A DNA stretch of 64,000 bases from Nemertoderma westbladi (Eukaryota > Xenacoelomorpha > Nemertodermatida > Nemertodermatidae). The stretch lies in the NCBI GenBank assembly GCA_032718475.1, contig JAUCBJ010004194.1, positions 17,907 to 81,906 on the forward strand, read 5' to 3'. Below the pieces are notes generated by a model. It was not told the DNA's origin and did no database searches. It saw nothing but the letters and a program-made list of their open reading frames with translations. Below, one piece after another: positions 22,597 to 34,486 of this stretch; within the stretch, counting starts at the first letter, position 1; every line of letters begins with the position of its first letter. Position numbers and translations under genes: made by a program.

Positions 22597-22770
22597 TATT
22601 CTATTAATAAATACACAATGTTCTAGAACATTTATTTTTGTTTATCTCATAAATAGCTTGGCAACAATGCAATGCCTACATGATAATACTCTAGTATATG
22701 GATATTCATATAATCAAATTGTTCTAGAACATTGTGTATTTATTTAATATAATAAATAATTAATAGAATA
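22597..22770. repeat. Foldback (MITE-like) element with ttctagaa termini
   Basis: The left end tattctattaat ... aaatacacaatgttctagaaca (from 22,597) is inverted at the right end, where tgttctagaacattgtgtattt precedes attaatagaata (to 22,770). The inverted arms total about 35 bp with a small insertion in one. There is no ORF. The palindromic ttctagaa also occurs at about 63,763 and 63,879. Confidence 0.7.
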
Positions 22771-23088
22771 TAAAAAATGTGTTGCACACATGTTAATAAA
22801 TATAGAACATTTACCGATAAACAATTAAATGAACCTACAATCTTATCACCCCAAGGTGTCCCCCTCATATCGCACATGGAGACACATGTTAGTGGTCCAA
22901 TAGATCAATATAGTCCACTCAAAATGTATCTCACATATTTTTTATACTTATTTGATTTTTGGTTCATTAAGCATTTCAAAATGTTGAATTCCAAGCCAGT
23001 ACCTTGCTTTTTGATTAATTGTTTTAGGTTTCTGGCTTATTTTAAATATCACCGCAATAATCATTATATATTATAAATTAATCAACAG

Positions 23089-23229
23089 ATGTAGATGAGT
23101 GCGCTGATGGTAAGCACGGATGCATTGAAAGTGCCACTACAACTGGAAGTTGTACAAACACTGAGGGAAGCTATCAATGTGAATGTAAAGCTGGCTCCAT
23201 ACCAACCAATAATCCATTGCAATGTCAAG
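23089..23229 (+). CDS. Host gene exon 4: calcium-binding EGF module
   Basis: The acceptor aatcaacag ends at 23,088 and the donor CAAG/GTAATT starts at 23,230. The exon is 141 nt, phase 1-1. It encodes DVDECADGKHGC ... GSCTNTEGSYQCECKAG ... QCQ: a six-cysteine EGF with the D-x-D-E-C calcium-binding start and a beta-hydroxylation-type region (CTNTEGSYQCEC). About 34 of 47 residues match exon 5 by eye, and both exons share the intronic string aatcaacag before them, so this is a tandem exon duplication. Calcium-binding EGFs stiffen extracellular proteins. The next exon is 11.5 kb away because LINEs and a minisatellite fill the intron. Confidence 0.93.
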
Positions 23230-23239
23230 GTAATTGTTT

Positions 23240-23530
23240 TTATGCGTTTATATGCAATTCAACCTCCTTAGCAGCCCTCTCTACTTTATTCTTATTAGAT
23301 AGACGATGTGCATCTGCTAGTGTATTAGAGAGCAGGGCGATGTCATCCGCAAAGTCGGTGTCTGTGACTGTAGTTGCCGGATATCTGCTACTTGTGCATT
23401 CTTGTATTATGAATCCCATATCTTCACCCTTTGTGGCCGTCCTCATTGCGTAACCCATTACAATAATTACAAATAGTAATGGTGCTAATGTGTCACCTTC
23501 CATTATGCCAGCCAGGATTGAGAAGATCTC
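23240..23530 (-). pseudogene. LINE RT fragment (second RTE-like family)
   Basis: The minus strand encodes EGDTLAPLLFVIIVMGYAMR and TDTDFADDIALLSN, which are the RT motif before the catalytic site ('QGDTLAPFLF') and the catalytic FADD box. The fragment ends at ELHINA, where 'VGLHINA.KT' would follow. It differs from the LINE at 23.7 kb (which has 'LSESLEGAQ' at that point), so it is a separate family. It begins only about 10 bp after host exon 4. Confidence 0.8.
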
Positions 23531-23611
23531 AGTTTCACCTTCTGGTGAAAGTACCTAAGCTTCTGTGTCACAATAACAATCCAATGCCAGAGACAATTAC
23601 TCAGTCCTAAC

Positions 23612-23716
23612 ACTATTATTTCCCTAATCACAACTCTTTCCAGACACAATTATTTCCCTAATCACAACTCTTTCCAGACACTATTATTTCCCTAATCACA
23701 ACTCTTTCCAGACACT
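23612..23716. repeat. 34-bp tandem repeat, three copies
   Basis: The unit ttatttccctaatcacaact+ctttccagacac(ta) starts at 23,616, 23,650 and 23,684, almost identical each time. It lies between two LINE fragments. Confidence 0.9.
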
Positions 23717-23744
23717 ATTCTTTCACTTACACTCCTGAACAGAT

Positions 23745-26740
23745 TATTTAATGCTGCCCATGCCTTCCCCTTATATATCCGGAAGTCTTCTCCTGACATT
23801 CTGATCTATGATCCCAAGTAGCAGAAGTCATCCACATGCTCAAGCACGCTGTCCTTAGAGCTTATTCCTTTACTATCAAACATTTCTTGAGGGCTGTCTA
23901 GGTTGACGGTCATGATTTTGGTCTTCTTGGACAAGCTGTCCTTAGAGCTTATTCCTTTACTATCAAACATTTCTTGAGGGCTGTCTAGGTTGACTGTCAT
24001 GATTTTGGTCTTCTTGGAATTTACAATAAGACCAACACTAGAAGCAACCTGCTCCAAAGAGCAGAGGGGCTTTTGGGCTCCCTCTAGTGATTCTGACAGC
24101 ACCCTTAAGTCATCAGCAAAAGTTTTGATTAGTAAGGTACTTTGCTGTATTTCCTCTGCTTGTTGTGACTGTAGGGGGTGTTACCATCACCCCAACATTA
24201 TTAAGATGGTCTAAGGACATGCGTAGAACAACAATTACGAATAAGAATGGTGCAAGTGTGTCACTAATGGATCTGTGTCACCATCAGCAGTAGACACAAA
24301 TGTGGTAGAACCATCGTACAGTGATCTGATAGCTGTAATAATTTCCTCAGGAATCCCATCTGCTGCCAGTATGCTGAACATACATGGTTGGGAGACTGAG
24401 TCGAAGGCTTTAAAGAAGTCAACAAAGATAATAAACCAGTTGTCTGTCTTTCTTTATTGATAACTCTTCGATTATCATTCTGAGTTCCAGAATAGGCTCC
24501 ATTGTCCCATGACCTTTACGGAACCCATTTTGGTTCCCACGTAACAGTCTCACAACAGGATCACTGATGCAAATTAATATAATTATATTGTATAGCTTTA
24601 CAGCAATCGAGATTAATGAGATTCCATGGAAAGATCCATGGGTTGTTAGGTTGCCCTTCTTTGGGGCTGGGACCAACTTATTTGTTTTCAGTTCTTGAGG
24701 GACTCTCTTTGTCCTATACATGTCCACAATAATGGGATGAATGAGCTCCAAGCACTCAGGAATTTTAAAGACCTAAGGGGGCATGCCATCTACTCCACTG
24801 GCACGATTGGTCTTCATGCACCTAGCTACACGATTCCTAGCTACTTGATTTCAGCAAAGGAGATGTCACCAATGCGGATATCTGTGAGCTACATGATGCT
24901 ACAGACTCAGCTACATGATGTGTCTCAAAGTTATCAGGCAATACCATGTCATTGATTAGAAGCTTCTCAAAGTGGTCCTTCCAACCTTTTAGGCATTCAG
25001 CTGGAGATTCAGCCTTAACCTTGGTGGTTGTTTGGCTTTTCCTCCCAGTGAGCAGGTTAATTGATTTCCATGCCTGGGCTGATTGCCTGCTATCATCAGC
25101 ATTGTTAATGGCATCAACCTGCTTATTGATAAGCTCCTTCAGATTATCAGAGTACTGCATGTTAAGGGACCTAGATGCAGCCTTAACTGCATACTTGTCT
25201 GTCCTAGTGTGCCGGAGAGGGCGGGACTCATTCTGCACCTTAAAGAGGTCATTTCAGCACTTCCGAATTCTGTGGTCAGTCTAGGGGGCCTTTTTCCTGT
25301 TTCGAGGGTATATAGGGACTGTTTCTGCAGCATGAAGGCAGTATTACCATCAAAGTGATCTTTTACCTCAGAGACAAGAACCTCATACCTCTTTCTCAGC
25401 TTTAGTGTGAAGCTGGATCTCACATTGGGCTGATGCATCAGAGTGGACCAGTCATGCCGTGACAAGGCAGATTTCGCAATTCTGCTAGCACGGAGACTAA
25501 CACTTACCTTGGTTACAATAAGGTGGCGATCACTGGAGAAGGGTTTAATTGTAAATGCACTACAGTCTTGCATAGAGCTCCTCTATTTCCTACGAAATAG
25601 AATGTGGTCACTGGGTCCAGTGTGAGTCCATAGCTTTCCAGGGCGCTTCTTGAACTGAGTTCCAGCTGAAAATGGTCCATTTCCAGAGATGAAATCCTGA
25701 AGATTGATGGAATATCGCTTAACACTATTGCTATAGATCCAGGGCGATGTGGATGAGTGATGCAGACTTGCATTAAAAAGTCACCCAGGAAAGTTAAGAA
25801 TGCATGCTCATCCACTCCATCAGTAGCTGCTTGTAGATTGTGGTACAAATTTTCCATCTCCTCTACTGGGACAACACTAGTAGGAGAGTAGCACAAAATC
25901 AGAACCATTTTACGAAACTTCTTTGCAAGTCTTCCGGAACATGATAAATGGCAGCGGATGATGCTGGTGACTCAGGGTTTGGGCCAGAAAGGTCATCAGG
26001 AAAGGGACTCACATAATTGTTGGCCGCTCTCTCTCCAGTAGGGGGAAAAGACAGGCAACCAGTCAGGAGATAACTGACGCCTGTGAGGCCTATTGTGTCC
26101 GATAAATCCACTGGCCTCTAGTGGCCAGACCTCCGCATTACTAATATAATCCCATAGTGGAGGTTGGGGGCGCTTTTTTGCTGAGTCAGCTCTCAGGGCA
26201 AATACCCCTGTAACCCTGTGACCCAAATAACCCTGGTTTGCCATTCCACAGGGAGGGTGTCGCAGTTGAGTCAGATATGGAGCCCATCACCCATACCTAC
26301 TCTGAAGCACATGTCCCACCATTGGCTATGCAGCTCATCTGCTGGGCCATCAATACCCTGTACCACTGCTGCCAGATGCAGGTCGCAGTGGAGTGCACAC
26401 AAATTGGAGATGAGTGCGCTCTACTCCTGACCAGCTATTGGCGGATTACCATCTGCCTGGTCAGGCCATATACCCCTGCCCACCTGCAGCCGATTATATG
26501 GGTCCTTAACCCAGGACAAAGGGTGTACCTATCCCAGAACGAAGGGGGTCCTAGTTACAGGACTAGATTAAGCCCTTATTACGAGGGTCTATGCAGCCAC
26601 AGGTAGCACCTCCTTTATGCTGCATGGAGGTGGCAAGTTTCCTGAATGAGTGACCCAGAATACCTGATCTGACACAAGGGGTCCGGTCAATGGGTCTGGT
26701 CAATTGAACAATGGGTTCGGTCAGTAGCCATTGCCGGCTT
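23745..26740 (-). mobile_element. RTE-like APE-type LINE, degenerate copy
   Basis: It aligns along its length with the 55.4-58.5 kb copy, same strand. From the 5' (high-coordinate) end: a leader to about 26,740; endonuclease pieces (DEHAFLTFLGDF at about 25,800; QIDH region lost); a middle region (KAASRSLNMQ, SAQAWKSINLLTGRK); RT start (RVPQELKTNKLVPAPKKGNL, GNQNGFRKGHGTMEP at about 24,530); and a post-RT part (VGLIVNSKKTKIMTVN, VDDFCYLGS at about 23,830). At least five frame breaks are present. The RT palm core between about 24,100 and 24,420 is shortened. An 87-bp (29-codon) segment is tandemly duplicated at 23,851-24,024. Endonuclease plus RT would mediate target-primed insertion in an intact copy; this one is dead. 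Confidence 0.85.
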
Positions 26741-27189
26741 ACTTGTTTGTTTTTAAAATACTTTTTATAATTAAATGTTAAATAATAAATAATAATTATA
26801 TTGCCATGTAAATTTTGAACTTTTGAACTTTTGAACGCAATATAGCCAATTGTAATTCATTTAAACCCGAATGTACAGTACATATACCGGTATGCATATT
26901 AAAAAATCTAAATAAAATAACAATTAATTAAATTGCAGAATATTATTGAATGAAGATTCTAAACTGCGTTCCAATTGACAGTTTATTCAAAAAATGAATT
27001 AAAATTTTAAATTTTGTGTTTTCAAAAGTAGCATCTTGGCCACATAAATATTTAATTATACATGTAGGCCATGTGCCACAAGTCTATACTGACTGTTTGT
27101 CCATCTTTCTATCAGTTTGTAAGACAAATGTCAGTTGTTTGGTAAGTACCCCCTATTGTGTACTGACTGGTATGACTACCTAGAAAACT
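26741..27189. other. AT-rich intron sequence
   Basis: Short direct repeat (ttttgaactt twice near 26,815) and A/T runs. No gene is seen. Confidence 0.45.
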
Positions 27190-27393
27190 CAGAATAAGGC
27201 CTTCTCTGTCTTTCTAAGTCTGCTGTATGCCACACTACCTCAGAATAAGGCCTTCTCTGTCTTTCTAAGTCTGCTGTATGCCACATTACCTCAGAATAAG
27301 GCCTTCTCTGTCTTTCTAAGTCTGCTGTATGCCACACTACCTCAGAATAAGGTCTTCTCTGTCTTTCTAAGTCTGCTGTCTGCCACACTACCA
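27190..27393. repeat. 51-bp minisatellite, four copies
   Basis: The unit cagaataaggccttctctgt... starts at 27,190, 27,241, 27,292 and 27,343, with one to two substitutions per copy. Because 51 is a multiple of three, the minus strand stays open (VWHTADLERQRRPYSE repeated four times). That ORF is read as a consequence of period, not a gene. Confidence 0.92.
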
Positions 27394-27589
27394 CCATCCT
27401 GACTGCCCGATAACGATTGTACCACAACAATGGCCAGCGCTTGGAAAGACGTAGGTAAATTAGAAAAAGAATTTCAATAGAAAAACGTACGGTACACCCT
27501 TGAAAGAACCATCTGATATAACTCATCTCATTATAATATAGACGCTACCTGAACAAATTAACTGGAGTTCTCTATTTCGCCGAAAAACG

Positions 27590-28780
27590 TTATTTTGAAC
27601 AACAATTTTCTAATTGCAGCTCATATATAAAAAAGACCTGGAAAAAATTAATCGCCAGATTACAAAGTATCAAAAAGATTCTAGTCCAAAAATAATTTAT
27701 TCTGATGACTTAAACACAAATGTTTTATCAACACCTACCTCAATTGCTGAAATATTCCCCTCTCTTGAAACTACAATACAAAAAAGTGAAAAATGTTCTC
27801 TATCTTATATAAAACGTAGTAGCCTCCCAAATTCATTTGGTTTGATCGAAACGACCCCTGTAGAAGTGCAATTCCACATCTTACACTTAAAAGAGAATAC
27901 ATCTTTTAACGACCCCTTTCCATGTAATTTAATAAAAATTGGCTCAGACATTATTTCCAATCATTTGGCAAACCTGAAATAATAAAATAAATAAATACGA
28001 GTTTCAAGCACGGTTTTTTTCCGGATAAACTCAAAACAGCCAGAATCACCCCTGTATACAAAAGCGGCGATCCATTAGACCCACAGATTTCTCTGCAGAA
28101 AAGGATCTAGTAGAACTGACTATCTATATGGCCTTACTGGAGCAATCCATGTTGATATATGTTCGAAGAAACAAGGGATAGCTTTAATGAGAAAGCTTTT
28201 GATAGTGTCGGGGTAAAGGGTTGCTGTATAAACTTTTTAAAAATGGAGTGCGTGGGAGGCTGCTACACATATTATGTAATATGCTTAAGAATCGCAAAAT
28301 TCAATTAATTATAAATGACTATTATGTGAGTAAGACATATGTACTTTCAGGCGATATTGGTTTACCGCAAGGGTCGGTGATATCACTATATATTCAACAT
28401 TATTACGTAATATTCAACACTTATGGAAATTGCGTTTGAAGAATCTTAAGATGACCCAGATGAAGTACTCCACTCACACCTACCTTATCACCAATCGCTC
28501 TTAATTGTACAAGAAGTCAAGAGTCTTTTATATTAGGGCTACTTATTGGTCAGTATAACTTAGCACACATTCGTTACATATACGGTGACTTGTGCGCCTG
28601 TGGTAAATAAACCTGAAACGGAGTAGCATTACTTATTTGAATGTCCACATCGCTCTCAACTGGTCAATGAACTCTCAGAATCATTAAATAGCTACGGCTA
28701 CATTCAGTCACTTCTCAAACTTCAGTTCGTGCGACAGCGACATTCACAGATCTGCAGTACCTTGTAAACTCATGTAAATA
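27590..28780 (+). pseudogene. Jockey/CR1-type LINE remnant
   Basis: Reading frames on the + strand give pieces of an APE-type LINE in order. A pre-RT linker has SSLPNSFGLIETTPVEVQ (27,614-27,982). FPDKLKTARITPVYKSGDPL is at about 28,017. A broken KAFDS box is near 28,197. KLFKNGVRGRLLHILCNML and GLPQGSVIS (28,221-28,400) are the RT palm. A terminal FECPHRSQLVNEL (about 28,640) is the usual C-terminal HC box. Stops and frameshifts separate every piece and the FADD core is lost. It lies in host intron 4, sense to the gene. Confidence 0.75.
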
Positions 28781-29204
28781 GTAGCTTTTCTATCACCCCA
28801 CCCCCCTAACTGTTTTTCATTATGTTATTATCTATGTTGTAAATTCTGTTATATATTTATGGTGGTGGTATATATAATTATTGTGCTTCCATTTTATCCG
28901 CAATAAGGGATTAATCGAATTCCTAGATTAGGGCCTCATGATTTAGGGTTAGGGTTACATGTCAGTTTTAATTAGGGTTTGAGCCTAACCAACTAACGTA
29001 CACTAACCAAAATAATAAACCAATAAATCCACGTGCCAGTGCCGTAAGGTAGGATAAGCCTACTACAGAATTATTATACTGTAAGTCTATAGGGGTGCAT
29101 TCCACGCGGGGGGGGGGGGGGGGGGGGGGGGTAAAGTTTCGCCTAGGACACCGGTACATAAAACGGTGTCCCTTGATGCGCTTAGCATTATAGCAGTTTA
29201 TGCC
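28781..29204. other. Non-coding stretch with 24-G run
   Basis: It includes 'agggttagggtta' near 28,945 (a short telomere-like TTAGGG pair, too short to call) and a homopolymer of 24 G at 29,108-29,131, whose length is probably uncertain in any assembly. No gene is seen. Confidence 0.5.
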
Positions 29205-29970
29205 ATGCTTATGGATCACCTGGGTGATACTAGTGGACAATTGCTTATGGATCACCTGGGTGATACATAGCGCGGTAGTGGACCATAGCTTATGGATCAC
29301 CTGTATGATACATAACGCAGTAGTGGACCATTGCTTATGGATCACCTGTATGATACATAGCGCAGTTGTGGACCATTGCTTATGCATCACCTGGGTGATA
29401 CATAACGCAGTAGTAGACCATTGCTTATGGATCACCTAGGTGATACATAGCGCAGTAGTGGACCATTGCATATCGATAACCTGTATGATACATAACGCAG
29501 TAGTGGACCATTGCTTATGGATCACCTGGGTGAAACATAGCGCAGTAGTAGACCATTGCTTATGGATCACCTGGGGATACATAGCGCAGTAGTTGACCAT
29601 TGCTAATGGATCACCTGTATGATACATAACGCAGTAGTGGGCCATTGTTTATGGATCACCTGGTTGATACATTGCGCAGTAGTGGACCATTGCTTATGGA
29701 TCACCTGTATGATACATAGCGCAGTAGTGGACCATTGCTTATGGATCTCCTGTATGATACATAACGGAGTTAGTGGTCCATTGCTTATGGATCACCTGGG
29801 TGATACATAGCGCAGTAGTGGACCATTGCTTATGGATCACCTGGGTGATACATAGCGCAGTAGTAGACCATTGCTTATGGATCACCTGGGGATACATAGC
29901 GCTGTAGTGGACCATTGCTTATGGATCACCTGGGTGATACATAGCGCAGTAGTGGGCCAATGCTTATGGA
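29205..29970. repeat. 45-bp minisatellite, about 17 copies (left block)
   Basis: The unit ttgcttatggatcacctggg+tgatacatagcgcagtagtggacca is repeated about every 45 bp from about 29,205 to 29,970. Variants are cctgtatga for cctgggtga, ataacgcag for atagcgcag, and an occasional one-base change of unit length. The period is a multiple of three, so several frames on both strands stay open and give spurious repeat proteins. The array resumes at 34,487 after a LINE. Confidence 0.95.
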
Positions 29971-30145
29971 TTGACTGATATTTCTCACGAACTACTTGCT
30001 TTACTTCATGATTTTGGATTTCGAAACAGGATTTCGCATACTTGCTGTACCGGTTTTGCCTAACTTACACAGTACAGCAGTATTAAGAACGTGGGCTTAC
30101 CCTACTATTTATATTTCACTTCTTCGCGTGAATGCCAACTTCACT

Positions 30146-31357
30146 ATGGCGCGCGCAGCGGAGCCTGATATCTGCAACTGCAATCATATAAAGAACGACA
30201 TACTTGCCTACATCTGGGTATCTCACATTGCCGAGGCGCAAACGCGCGATACAATAATTGCTATCGTTCAATCTTGGCCGAAGTTTAACGACGCACTGTT
30301 GAAGGAGGCAAAGACTGTTCTCCTCGGGCTAATCCCTTCTTCGGATAGGAACAAGTCCAAGCAAAGCTTCTCTAAAGTTCGCCAGAATGGTGACTCCTTA
30401 CGGCGAAATCTGGTCGTCGACATCCTAGATATGTTCGAGTATCCGGGATTCTGTGACAGAGGTTCCGCCTCCGATAACTCTACTGCTACTCGTCTTCCTG
30501 AATTTATTCCGGTCAACCTAGCGAGTCTTCCACCGTTTTCTTTAGGCAGCGCTGACATCTCTATGCTGTGTCGAACCGTCAGCATGCTGCAGGACAGGGT
30601 CGCTGTTCTCGAGGCAAACTACGGGCGACAGGAGGCCCCTCTTGCTTCTCAAACAGCTGCGTTATGTACAGGCAAGAAAGGTGGTTCGATCGTTACTCCT
30701 TCTCCTTCGGAACCACGGATTCACTCCTATGCTGACAAAGCTAAAACCACGAATGCTACCTGGAATAATTCATCCGCTGCTGGTAGCATGATCGTTATTG
30801 ACGATGATGATAGTTTTGCTGTTGTAGGTGCAGACGGCAAACATCGGGCGGCGAAACCCGTAGCGTCTAAGCATCCACGACCTGCCGGAAATAACAACGT
30901 TGCTAAGTCTAACCCCGGCGGCCAAAAACCGCAACGGAGGAAGTTTATTGAAGGCGCATCTTCGTCAACTGCGCTCAGGACAGTGCAGCCTATTAGAAAA
31001 CTGTATTTAACTGGGCTCGGCATCGAGGTTGTGCCTAAAGATATCGAAGCATATATAAAAGATACTGTTGATCTAAACGTTTCAGTCGAACTGGTTAATA
31101 GGGAAGGTGCCACGCAGTCTTCTTTTATCTTAATGTGCAAAGATAACGAGCGCGAAACTCTTTTTAACCCCACCACATGGCCTCGACATGCTAGAATCAA
31201 CTCTTATTTCCCTCCGAAGAATCGGCGTCCGGTAGTTACACAGGTCCCTGGGTCTTCCTCGGGACTCCTGCCCAGCGGTGACTCTGTTATGTCAGGTACC
31301 CAGGGCGTCTTGACCAACATTCCGGAATCTACTCAACCAATAGGTTTGTCCACGTAG
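30146..31357 (+). CDS. LINE ORF1 (RNA-binding protein)
   Basis: The frame is open from 29,996, but the first 50 codons look like leader, and MARAAEPDICNCNH at 30,146 is the likelier start, giving 403 codons. It has an N-terminal helical region, a predicted coiled coil (MLCRTVSMLQDRVAVLEANY, about residues 150-170), a basic, Lys/Arg-rich linker (PGGQKPQRRKF) and a C-terminal RRM-like fold (IRKLYLTGLGIEVVPKDIEA ... SFILMC ... WPRHARINSYF). That order (coiled coil then RRM-like) is typical of ORF1 proteins that coat LINE RNA. No in-frame stop. It is followed by ORF2 108 bp downstream. The clade is given only as Jockey/CR1 group. Confidence 0.8.
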   Translation: MARAAEPDICNCNHIKNDILAYIWVSHIAEAQTRDTIIAIVQSWPKFNDALLKEAKTVLLGLIPSSDRNKSKQSFSKVRQNGDSLRRNLVVDILDMFEYPGFCDRGSASDNSTATRLPEFIPVNLASLPPFSLGSADISMLCRTVSMLQDRVAVLEANYGRQEAPLASQTAALCTGKKGGSIVTPSPSEPRIHSYADKAKTTNATWNNSSAAGSMIVIDDDDSFAVVGADGKHRAAKPVASKHPRPAGNNNVAKSNPGGQKPQRRKFIEGASSSTALRTVQPIRKLYLTGLGIEVVPKDIEAYIKDTVDLNVSVELVNREGATQSSFILMCKDNERETLFNPTTWPRHARINSYFPPKNRRPVVTQVPGSSSGLLPSGDSVMSGTQGVLTNIPESTQPIGLST

Positions 31358-31465
31358 CCAACTGGGCTATATTCCATGTATTATCGTGTATTTTTAATAA
31401 CCCGACATCTTTTCCTTTTTAAATATATATTTTTATACTATTAATTCCTTTTTATCATCTTACTA

Positions 31466-32357
31466 GTGTTTTCAATGGCGAATAATAATATGAAACTTAG
31501 TTTAACTTCATACAATTGTAACTCAATTAAAAATGCGGCTTCGCAGAAAATTATTTTCAATTTGTGCGAATCAGGAACCGATATTTTATTCCTGCAAGAA
31601 CTGTGTATAACCAAGCAGGAGCTTGGTATTGTTAATAATTTACACCCTGGTTTTCTAGGTGTTGGTGTATCTCCTGTTTGCAGTAGTTCTGGTATACTAT
31701 CCGGGCGCCCTTATGGTGGAGTAGCCGTAGTGTACAGAAACACAATTGCACACGCTGTTAACGTTATTCAATTTAATGATTCACGATTTATTGGTGCAGT
31801 TGTTAACCGTAATTTACATAAACTATTTTTACTCAATGTTTATATGCCTTACCAATGTGCAGAAAATGACACATTGTATACAAATTGCCTGGGTGAGATA
31901 AAATCCATTTATGAATCAATTGGTTTTACTAACTTTTGCATTATTTGTGATTTTAATGCTCATCCAGATATTTCGCGCTCTTTTTATGCTCATCTTACCG
32001 AATGGTGCAATAACGAGGGGTTAATAATTTTAGATATTGAACATCTGCCTTCGGACACCTTTACGTACATAAAGTGACGCACACTCCAGCACATCTTGGC
32101 TGGATCATATTGTGTGTCCTCCATCTACTGGTAGTATTATTAGTTCAGTTTCTGTGGACTATTCACTGTCTATTAGAGACCACATGCCTCTAGTTGTAGA
32201 TTTTTCAGTTTATATTTCCCCCTCGCCTGTAATTAAAGCTAATTGTACTTGTAACGCATCTCCCAGGTGCCCCAAGTTGGATTGGTGTAAGACATCTCCT
32301 GAGTCACTTAATAATTATGCTTTTAAAGTTAAAAGTTTGTTGATAATGAATATGTAA
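31466..32357 (+). pseudogene. LINE ORF2 N-terminus: APE endonuclease
   Basis: The frame opens SLTSYNCNSIKN, then GTDILFLQELC (catalytic E of APE endonucleases), GRPYGGVAVVYRN, LFLLNVYMPY and NFCIICDFNAHPD (D-x-N). A frameshift at about 32,070 moves to the next frame, where TSWLDHIVCPP and LSIRDHMPLVVDF (the S/RDH box) follow. The catalytic layout of the AP-endonuclease-like domain is complete apart from the shift. It would nick DNA to prime reverse transcription. It stops at 32,357. Confidence 0.88.
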
Positions 32358-32386
32358 ACTGTACAGATCCACATTGCAGTAATAGT

Positions 32387-34356
32387 TCTCATAGAATCGA
32401 TATTGATAATATTTTTAACTTTATAGTTAATACTTTAAACACTTGTGCTAATGAAACTATTAAATGTAAAACGTCTGTGTCATCTTCTAAACGCCACATC
32501 CCTGGGTGGAATGACTTTGTACGGGAGAAACATGACGACGCCAGAAATAAGTTTTATCCTGGAGATCAGCCGGGTCTCCCAGGCAAGGTTATATTCACGA
32601 TAATTATCTGCGGTCGAAAGCCAATTTTAAACGAGCGCCCAGGGCATGTAAGCGTGATGAACAGAACATACGTGATACTAAATTAGCTGAGTCTTTATTG
32701 GGCAGTACTTCAAATAAAGGTAACCCAATAAAGAACTTTTGGTCTGATGTACACAAATGTTGCTCGGAAACAACTGTACTCGGTAGTACAGTTGTTTAAA
32801 GTAGGCGACGCAGTTGGTCCCGAACAGATTTGTGGGTTGTGGAGAGATCATTTTTGTGATCTATTTAATTCAGTATCTGATGACAGTAGTAAGGAATTTG
32901 TAACTAATAAGTTATTGGGAACTACTTTTAGTAAAACAAATAATGTAGTAGTTAATGAAATATTTGAAGCTATTAATAGTTTGTGTAGCGGTAAGGCAAT
33001 AGGCCCTGATGGCCTTGAAGCTGAGCATTTTATCCATGGGTGCTGTGTACCACTGTTGAATATTTTAACTCTATTTTTTAACTTAATTTTCAGCCATGGT
33101 TATATTCCCCAGCTTATGATGGAATCCGTTATTATTCCTTTAATAAAGGATAAAACCGGGGACCATACAAGCAAAGATAATTATAGGGGTATTTCGATAG
33201 CTACTGTTCTTAGTAAATTACTGGAAAATATTATTTTGGCACGGTGCTTGTCTTTGATGTATACGACTGATAATCAGTTTGGATTTAAGACAAAATTAGG
33301 TACGGAATTATGTATCTTTACACTTAAGGAGATACTTAATTACTATATTTCTAACAATACGCCCATTTACGTATGTATGTTGGATGCCAGTAAAGCATTC
33401 GACAAAATAAATCATTTTAAGTTATTTAGTAAACTGATATCGCGGGGTTTTCCATTATATGTAGTCCGCATTATTTTATATTGGTATCGAGCTCAGTCGA
33501 TGCATGTAATCTGGGGTGGTTTTACATCTGCTAAGTTTACTGTTACCAATGGTACTAAGCAAGGTGGTATTTTGTCGCCTTTGCTCTACAACATTTATAT
33601 CGATGATTTATGCAAGCAAATGTCCAGTGCTGATGTAGGTTGCGTTATTGATGGAACCAGGATTAATCACCTTGGTTACGCTGATGACTTATGTTTAATT
33701 TCAAACTCTATTTTTGGTTTACAGCACTTAATAGATATATGTGTTACTTACGCAAAAGGTAATTCTATAACTTTCAATAAAAAGAAAAGTAAGTGTTTAT
33801 ATTTGCATCCTAAGGGGTCGACAATTATTTGTCGCCCTAGTGTTTATCTTAATGGCTCTCCTATTGAAGTCGTTGAGAAGTTTAATTATCTTGGCCATAT
33901 TGTACACAGTACTTTTTAGATGACGACTACGATATCAGGAATCAAACTTGTAAGCTTTATTCTAGGGGTAATTTTTTGATTCGCAAATTCGGTTCATGCC
34001 CTGTCCCCGTTAAAGTTACTTTATTTCGTGCATATTGTACACCGTTATATTGTAATGCTCTTTGGGCCAGACAAAACTATTCTGAGTCTGTTCACAACAA
34101 ACTCAAAGTAGCTTATAATAATTGTGCTAGACGGTTTTTCAATATACCCAGAGTTGTTGATGATGAAACTACTAGCATTCGATTAGCTTTAGGGTCCTTA
34201 AATGTCCCTCTTTTTATTCATATTCGTTATAGGGCGGTCGCTGGCCTTTTTTGCCGCATAACCAAACTAGATAACTACGTTCTGCGTGCCATTTGCACCA
34301 TTGCCAAGGGTTCTAGAATTTGCGCAATGCGTAATACCGAATTTCTATGTAGCTAA
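32387..34356 (+). pseudogene. LINE ORF2 C-terminus: reverse transcriptase
   Basis: A linker piece (SSSKRHIPGWNDFVREKHDD, 32,477) is followed after shifts by a 390-codon frame (32,747-33,919) with the RT domain: GKAIGPDGLEAEHF, IIPLIKDKTGD, YRGISIATVLSK, VCMLDASKAFDKINH (catalytic D), NGTKQGGILSPLLYNIYIDD, and NHLGYADDLCLIS (catalytic YADD). Then come FNKKKSKCLYL and KFNYLGHIV. A further frame (33,976-34,356) has the post-RT segment PVPVKVTLFRAYCTPLYCNALW. At least four breaks separate ORF2 into pieces, but the RT core itself is uninterrupted. APE-type, Jockey/CR1 superfamily by motif order. Confidence 0.88.
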
Positions 34357-34486
34357 TTACGTTAATTTGTCTAATCATTTTGGTAATTTGTATAATTTAG
34401 TGTTATGTTTACATTGGTCATTATTGTGCTCTAACTATTTTACTACTATGGAATTTATTTTTCTGAATTAAAGATTATAATAATAA

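Larger units (their letters stand above)
29971..34486 (+). mobile_element. APE-type LINE inserted in the 45-bp array
   Basis: This whole element holds ORF1, ORF2 endonuclease and RT (listed separately). Its left junction follows cttatgga of an array unit and its right junction precedes cctgtatgat of a unit, so only about three bases of the unit are missing. The 3' end is an A/T-rich short repeat (aaagattataataataa) and not a long poly(A). This matches LINE 3' ends that finish in short tandem repeats. Near-complete length (4.5 kb) makes it the fullest APE-type copy in the window, although ORF2 is broken. Confidence 0.88.

Noticed and set aside
28940-28970. Telomere repeat (ttaggg)
   Set aside because: Only about two units are present; expected by chance or in subtelomeric debris, not an array.
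28968-29810. Long repeat ORFs on both strands of the 45-bp array
   Set aside because: They follow from a period divisible by three; no start context or domain. Not called as genes.
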